Shown: positions 58,205 to 64,000 of the stretch, one piece after another
Layout: each line of letters starts with the position of its first letter
How positions within the stretch are numbered: the first letter of the stretch is position 1
NCBI GenBank assembly: GCA_019321725.1
Contig: CM033121.1
Span: forward strand, 7,564,001 to 7,628,000
Length of the DNA: 64,000 nucleotides
Direction of reading: 5' to 3'
From: Paulownia fortunei
Lineage: Eukaryota > Streptophyta > Magnoliopsida > Lamiales > Paulowniaceae
Made by a program: the position numbers and the translations under genes
Notes under the pieces: model-generated
Databases searched by the model: none
Seen by the model: the letters and a program-made list of their open reading frames with translations, nothing else
Told to the model about the DNA's origin: nothing

Positions 58205-59691
58205 ATAGTATCACAGCCATGATTTTGCTTATTTAGTAAATTTTGGATTTATGTATGCATGTTTTAAATTGTTTGAATTCATGTAAAGTGTGTAAAATTT
58301 GATTTTGCATAATTTTAGTAATTTTTAATTGGAATAATTTTAATTTCTTATTTAAATTGTTTAAATATTAAAATTAGAAAAGGGACATGAAGGAACGGGT
58401 TGCGCGCACGTTGGGTGTGGGACACCCGACGGCTGTGCGTAGCCTTCGTGCTGCTCATTGCGTCATTTTTTAAGGTCCGATTTTTCTATTTTCTAGAATA
58501 TTAAAATTAAATGTTAATTTTAATTATTTTTGAAAAATTATTTTTCAAGTAATTAAAATTAACCCAAGTCAACAATTGTATTTATCAACTTGGTAAATAT
58601 ACATGTTTTGACAATTGCATGGGATGTTAATTATGAGCATGTATGAGATGATCATGAGCCATTGGACCAATATAATTGATTTTGTTTAATAATTTTGGGT
58701 TTAAAAATGGGGCTTGCGAGCATCTTATTCCATCTATGTAAGTTATTTAATTTTTTGCAAAGAGTAGAATAGATGGTGAGATTTTTCTTTTTCTTTAAAA
58801 GACAAAGGAGAATCAAGAAGGAGGTTCCAAAGAAGGCCCATGTTTGTATGTGACATAATTATGTAATAGAATAAGTTCTATTCCATTTTACTATTAGACT
58901 GATCTTAGGTCTATTTTTAGCTCAAATGGACCGCATAGGACTGATTCATGATCATCCATTTATTTAAGTATATATTAGATGCATGCTTAGGATTTCATTT
59001 AATGCTTTTAAGCTTGCGCAATGATATTATGATATCATGCATTAAATAACCAACCTAATTCATATTATGATGAGGTTTTGGATAAATTTTGAACCCTACT
59101 TAATTTACTAAAATTAAGTAAAAGAATTTTTTAAAAATTCGATTTCAAACAAAAATGGACAATAGGTAGGACCTATCGTTCCATGCCTACCATCAAAGGT
59201 AGAGACATGACGACCGCTACCGCACTTGATCATTGGCCATGAGTCGTGGGGTGGTCTTGTGTTGGAAAGCTGTGATCTCTCCCAAGCATTGAGATGCTCG
59301 TGGGATGAAATCGTTATTATGCGGGCCATGAGTTGTGGGACATCTTGATGCTCTATCTACATGAATATTTGATTGGTATTGTTTGACACTTAGTATCATA
59401 TGGGCTCATAAAATTAGGGTATATGGGAAGAGGTGAGACAAAACAAACTTGAGGGTTGTATAGTGATACAATCATCAAAGAGTTGACTATCGATAGAAAT
59501 ATTTCATGGGCTCATAAAATTGGGGTGTGAAATATTTTCGTTGGACCTCGAGCTCACTAGGAAATTCTATTTTTCGAAATTCTATTAGGGGTGATGGAAT
59601 TCGAAGAAAATAGTATGAGACATTTAGTATTAAAGACCTTATATTAAATGAATATGCTTTTCCCATAGTTTACTCATTTTCTGCTTCGTGC
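58205..59691 (+). other. copia-5 leader
   Basis: About 1.5 kb of non-coding sequence between LTR and gag. It contains a GC-rich patch near 58395-58455. No gene seen. Confidence 0.7.
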
Positions 59692-60569
59692 ATGTTTGTA
59701 GATTATTCTACTAAAATAACAAAGAATCCACTTACTACAGCCCTTGAACAAAATAAATTAACTGGACCTAACTTTGTCGATTGGCTAAGAAACCTGAAGA
59801 TAGTTCTTCAATCTGAGAAGATGGCGTATGTCCTCGACGCCACACCTCATTCGGTTCCTCTGGAGAATATTGCTTTAGAGGCTTATGCAGATTACCTACA
59901 TCTTGTTGATGACAATCTGCAGGTTTGATGCTACATGCTAACATCGATGACAAATAACCTGCAGAGGCAGAATAAGGATCAAGATACTGCTTATGGGATC
60001 CTCTTTCACCTACAAGAGTTGTATGGTGAATGAACTCAGAAGACTAGATATTAGATCTCAAAAGAGTTTTTCAAATGTCGTATGACTGAGGGGTCTTCAG
60101 TATATGACCATGGTTGAAGACGATAGCCCTCATTGAAAGGTTGGCATCCCTTGGAGTTATTATAGAGAACGAACTCTATACGAACCTTCTGTTGCAGTCT
60201 CTGCCGCCATTATTTGACACCTTTATTGTCAACATTAACATGCACAACACGGAGACTAGTCTCGCTGAACTTGTGAACATGTTAAAAATGGTTGAGCCCA
60301 CCATAAAGAAGGACAAGCTAGTTCTGCTTGTTGGATCTTCTTCTGGATCAAAGGCTAAAAAGCCCAAGAAAGGAAAGGGTTCCTCTAAGCCCAATAAGCT
60401 GAAGGCTAAGAGCGGTGTTAAGAAGGTTTATTCTCAAGCGAATGACAAGTGTCATTACTGCGGTAAACTAGGGCACTGGAAGAGGAATTGCAAGGATTAT
60501 CTTGCAAGCCTGAAGAGTTCAGGTATATATTTTGTTGAAGTTAACTTGTTTGTTAATAATACTTCTTAG
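59692..60569 (+). pseudogene. gag: copia-5 gag, broken
   Basis: From ATG 59692: KLTGPNFVDWLRNLKIVLQS and MAYVLDATP. A TGA at 59926 stands where reading otherwise continues into CYMLTSMTNNLQ. A frameshift follows near 60110, then LIERLASLGVIIENELYTNL and SLPPLFDTFIVN. A Lys-rich linker leads to an intact zinc knuckle CHYCGKLGHWKRNC. Confidence 0.9.
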
Positions 60570-61750
60570 GTATTAGATATCGGTTATGGCTCTGCAATAA
60601 TTTGTAGATGATGACAAGGAGTAGGAAGCTAAATGGAGGAGAGACGGTCCCTATGATGGGGAATGTAGCAAAAGTTGTTGCGTTAGCTATAAAGACTGTT
60701 AATCTAGGTTTAGAGAATGGTTTTGTAATAGTTTTAAATAATTATCTTTTTATTTCGGATATTATTAAGAACTTTATCTCTCTTCCAGTTTTGGATAGAG
60801 AAGGTTTTAGATTTACCATTGAGAATGGAAATTGCTCCATTTTCAAACGTTTTGATTTTATCTATTCGAGTTCTTTGATGAATTATTTATATATTGTTAC
60901 TCCCCATAACCCCATTTTCACAATTCAACAAACTAAAAGAAAATTAGACTATCATAGTTCCATGAGCCTATGGAATGCAAGATTAGAGCATATTTATGAG
61001 AAAATGATTAACAAGTTGGCACAATTGTTTAATCTAAAGAACGAGCAAGAACTACCAACATGTGAATCTTGCCTTAAAGGAAAGACGACAAAATCTTCAT
61101 TTGTTGGACAAGTGGAGCGAGCAAAGCATCTATTGGATTAAATCCATACAGATGTATGTGGGCCACTAAGTGTTAGTGTCCGTGGAAACTATAACTACTT
61201 TTTAACCTTTACCGATGACTTCTCTAGGTTTGGTTATGTTTACCTTTTAAGGTACAAGTTTGAAGTACTTGAAAAGTTCAAAGAATTCAGAACCAAAGTA
61301 GAGAAACAAACTGGCTTAAGTATAAAGGCTCTTCGATCCGATCGATGAGGTGAATACTTAAGCATAGAGTTTTTGGATTATCTAAAAGAGAATGGGATTC
61401 TCTCACAGTGGACTCCTTCTGCTACTCCACAACTCAACAGAGTTGTGAAACGCATGAATCAAACCTTGTTGGACATGGTTCGATTTATGATGAGCTTAAT
61501 TACATTGCCTCTTTTATTCTGGGGCTATGCCTTGGTAACGATGGCATAGCCATATAAAGTCGTACCCAAAATACCATATGAGATGTGGTGTGGAAATACA
61601 CCTTCCTATAAATACCTTAGGGTATGGGAGTGTGTTACTTATGTGAAGCAGCAAGTGGGAGATAAGTTGGATATGAGATCTAGCTTATGCAAGTTCGTGT
61701 GGTATCCAAAGGAGTCTATTGGATACTATTTCTATGACACCTCGGAATAA
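60553..61750 (+). pseudogene. copia-5 protease and integrase
   Basis: Protease site decayed to *VLDIGYGSAIIC (D-I-G for D-T-G, Trp to stop). Then VVALAIKTVNLGL and DIIKNFISLPVLDREGF. Integrase: SLWNARLEHIYEKMINKLAQ (second zinc His replaced by Glu: LEH for LGH), CESCLKGKTTKSSF, then after TAA IHTDVCGPLSVSVRGNYNYF and TFTDDFSRFGYVYLLR. The catalytic Glu region reads TPQLNRVVKRMN, with Lys where Glu is expected. A TGA also interrupts SDR-GEYL. Confidence 0.88.
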
Positions 61751-61753
61751 AGG

Positions 61754-63520
61754 GTGTTTGTTTCGAGAAATGCCACATTCCTTGAAGAAGAATTTCTTTT
61801 AAAGAAAAGTGACAAAGTCGTGGAACTTGAAGAAATTCAAGAAGCACAGAATGCCCCAATTATCACAGTAGATAACACACCAGTTGATACTAGGCTCTCT
61901 GAGGCACAACCTCTTCGAAAATCCAAAAGGGCTCAAGTGTACCTAAGAGGTACAACTTATTGTTAGAGAACAAAAAGAGGGACTCTCATTGGATAATGAT
62001 TAAAGAAGCTACAAAGAGGTAATGTCTGACATTAACTCAGAGAAGTGGCAAGAAGCTATGCTATCCAAAATGGACTCCATGTACTCCAACGAGGTATGGA
62101 CCCTGGTGGACCTACCATAGGGAATTATTCCCAATGGCTGCAAATGAGTTTACAAGCGGAAGCTTGGAGTAGATAGAGAGGTAGCGACCTATAAGGCACG
62201 ACTGGTAGCAAAAGGTTATACTCACAAGCAAGGAATTGATATTTGTATATTATGACTATGAGATATTACAAATAGATGTTAAGACCATTTTTCTTAATGG
62301 AAACATTAAGGAATAGATCTATATGAAGCAGCCAGAAGGCTTTATATCCAGTGGGAATGAGCAAAAAGTTTGCAAGCTCCAAAGATCCATTTATGGACTC
62401 AAACAAGCTTCGAGGAGTTGGAACATCCGATTTGATGAAACAATCAAAACATTTGATTTTCATAAAAACCCGGATGAACCAGATGTCTACAAGAAGGTTA
62501 GTGGGAGTGCAGTTAAATTTGTTGTACTCTACGTTGATGACATCCTACTCATTGAGAATGATGTAGGGATGTTGCAGTCAACGAGGATTTGGTTATCTAA
62601 TTAATTTTTCATGAAGGACTTGGGAGATGCATCTTTTATCCTAGGAATAAAGATCTATAGAGATAGATCCAGAAGGATGATAGGACTATCCTAGTCTATG
62701 TACATAGATTAAGTGCTAAAAAGGTTTAGCATGGAGGAATCCAATAGAAGATTCCTGCCTATGAGTTATGGGGTTTCACTCTCTAAGGTTATATCTCCCA
62801 AGACACCTGAAGAGAGAGAAAGGATAGCTCGCATACCTTATGCTTCCACAATAGAGAGCATAATATATGCAATGTTATGTACAAGGTCTGATATAACACA
62901 TGCTCTTAATGTCATGAGCAGATATCAGTCCAATCCAGGAAAGAACACTGGAAAGCCATTAAGATAATCCTTAAGTACTTGAGAAGGACTAAGGATATCT
63001 TTCTGATATACGACAATGGAAAACTAAAACTGGAGGGATATATAGACTCTAGTTTTCAGTCCGATATAGATTACTCAAAGTCCATTTATGGATACATATT
63101 CACCTTGAATGGTGGTACGGTCAGTTGGAAGAGTTTTAAGTAAGAGATGACCGTATACTCTAGTATATAAGTTGAATATATTGCTGCATCAGATGCAACA
63201 AAAGAAGCTGTTTGGATAAGAAACTTCATCCAATGGTTGGATGTAGTTCCATCCATTGTTGATCCAGTTATAATTTACTGTGATAACAATGGAGGTATTG
63301 CGCAAGCAAATGAGCCAAGATCTCATCAAAGATCCAAGCACATAATGAGACGATATCACCTGATCAGAGAAATCATTAGTGGAGGCGATGTCATTGTGGA
63401 TTGAATTGCCTTAGCAGAATATATAGCAAACTCACTTACTAAGCCCTTAGCACAGAAGATATTCGACGAATATCTTGAGAAGATGGACCTTAGATACATG
63501 GGTAAATGGAGCTAGAGCAA
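61754..63520 (+). pseudogene. copia-5 RT and RNase H
   Basis: Linker APIITVDNTPVDTRLS and LRKSKRAQVY. RT: NSEKWQEAMLSKMDSMYSNE, YKARLVAKGYTHKQGIDI. It then jumps to YYDYEILQIDVKTIFLNGN, so about 25 codons (the 'FSPV...SIR' region) are deleted. Next come KLQRSIYGLKQASRSWN and the catalytic LYVDDILLI. RNase H: IPYASTIESIIYAMLCTRSD, HWKAIKIILKYLRRTKD, WKSF, VEYIAASDATKEAVW, YCDNNGGIAQAN, KHIMRRYHLIREI. Stops occur at many former Trp and Gln codons. Confidence 0.92.
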
Positions 63521-63529
63521 GTGGGAGAT

Positions 63530-64000
63530 TGTTAGAGTAGGATGCCCAACACCCCATTTGGATTGGTTGTATTGTACTTTTTTTCTTTTGCAAAGACAAT
63601 CTTATTGAGAATCATATTAATAAAAAGGCATTTTTCTTTATCTTATGGCATGCATCTTTTATTTTTGCACATTAGATAAAGTCCTTAGACCAAATTTAGC
63701 TACGAGGCATGGTCGTGCATATGATGGCAATCATAGAATATGCCTCTAAGGCTTTGGTCTTAAATAAGTTCCGAATCGAGATCTTTTTGAGATGGGACAT
63801 CAATAGCTCAGTAAGACTTGCACATATGATGTATGCTCGTGAGACGAGAATGTCACATTTCATTGGAATTAGCGTAAAGATGCAAGTACATATATGTGGG
63901 TGCTTGTTAGGGAACAAGTACACCGAACATGGCCCGCAAGAAATTCTTAGCTAGAGGCTTTGCCTGTCGAAATAGGAATTTTTGTGTTGTGATAGTACAC
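63530..64000 (+). repeat. copia-5 3' LTR, first 471 bp
   Basis: TGTTAGAGTAGGATGCCC after the purine tract aagtgggagat (63519-63529). It continues beyond the window. Confidence 0.93.

Larger units (their letters stand above)
56118..64000 (+). mobile_element. Ty1/copia element running off the window (copia-5)
   Basis: 5' LTR 56118-58204, leader, gag, protease, integrase, RT, RNase H, PPT and the start of the 3' LTR at 63530. Coding parts contain many stops plus an RT deletion of about 25 codons. The zinc knuckle and domain sequences are close to the copia-3 type. Confidence 0.92.

Overview
This window is nuclear DNA of a flowering plant, most likely a eudicot. It is AT-rich, has no bacterial-style gene packing, and is dominated by Ty1/copia and Ty3/gypsy LTR retrotransposons. 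It also holds MITEs, relics of the plant-specific S1 self-incompatibility-like family (S-protein homologs, SPH) and a decayed piece of plastid rpoC2. I see no clearly intact host gene, no tRNA or rRNA, and no CRISPR. The only candidate host gene is an unrecognised multi-exon model on the minus strand at the left edge (about 235-1502).

Layout: 1-6.6 kb holds the left-edge gene model, AT-rich spacer, SPH relic 1 (5.2-5.9 kb) and a 76-bp tandem duplication. 6.7-12.2 kb is a 5'-truncated Ty3/gypsy element with gag and protease but no RT or integrase (gypsy-1). 12.2-14.7 kb is a patchwork of host-like repeats plus a gypsy gag scrap. 15.76-21.24 kb is a complete but mutated copia element with both LTRs and a 5-bp target duplication (copia-1). 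SPH relic 2 lies at 22.86-23.3 kb and abuts a minus-strand copia with no left LTR (copia-2, to 27.4 kb). SPH relic 3 (minus strand) is split into 28.6-28.8 and 31.0-31.4 kb by a chromovirus 3' end and a pair of non-coding direct repeats. A plastid rpoC2 fragment follows (31.4-32.3 kb).

32.3-51.8 kb is a nest on the minus strand. Copia-3 (5' LTR at 50.0-51.8 kb, truncated 3' LTR at 32.3-33.4 kb) is opened at its gag-protease junction by gypsy-2 (36.5-47.4 kb), and its gag also carries a 417-bp MITE. Gypsy-2 in turn contains a very young copia (copia-4, 38.07-41.52 kb) and, between its integrase and 3' LTR, an intron-free decayed copy of a LOG-type cytokinin-activating phosphoribohydrolase. 51.8-56.1 kb holds a 345-bp hAT-like MITE, an empty-site paralogue of its flanks, and a probable chromovirus LTR. 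56.12 kb to the right edge is copia-5, whose 3' LTR runs off the window.

Almost every coding remnant carries stops and frameshifts, so nothing here is likely to work as a gene system today. The interest lies in history: a local SPH group destroyed by insertions, organelle DNA trapped at a break, layered insertions whose order can be read, and a host hormone gene carried inside a retrotransposon. All similarities and mismatch counts were judged by eye from the sequence.
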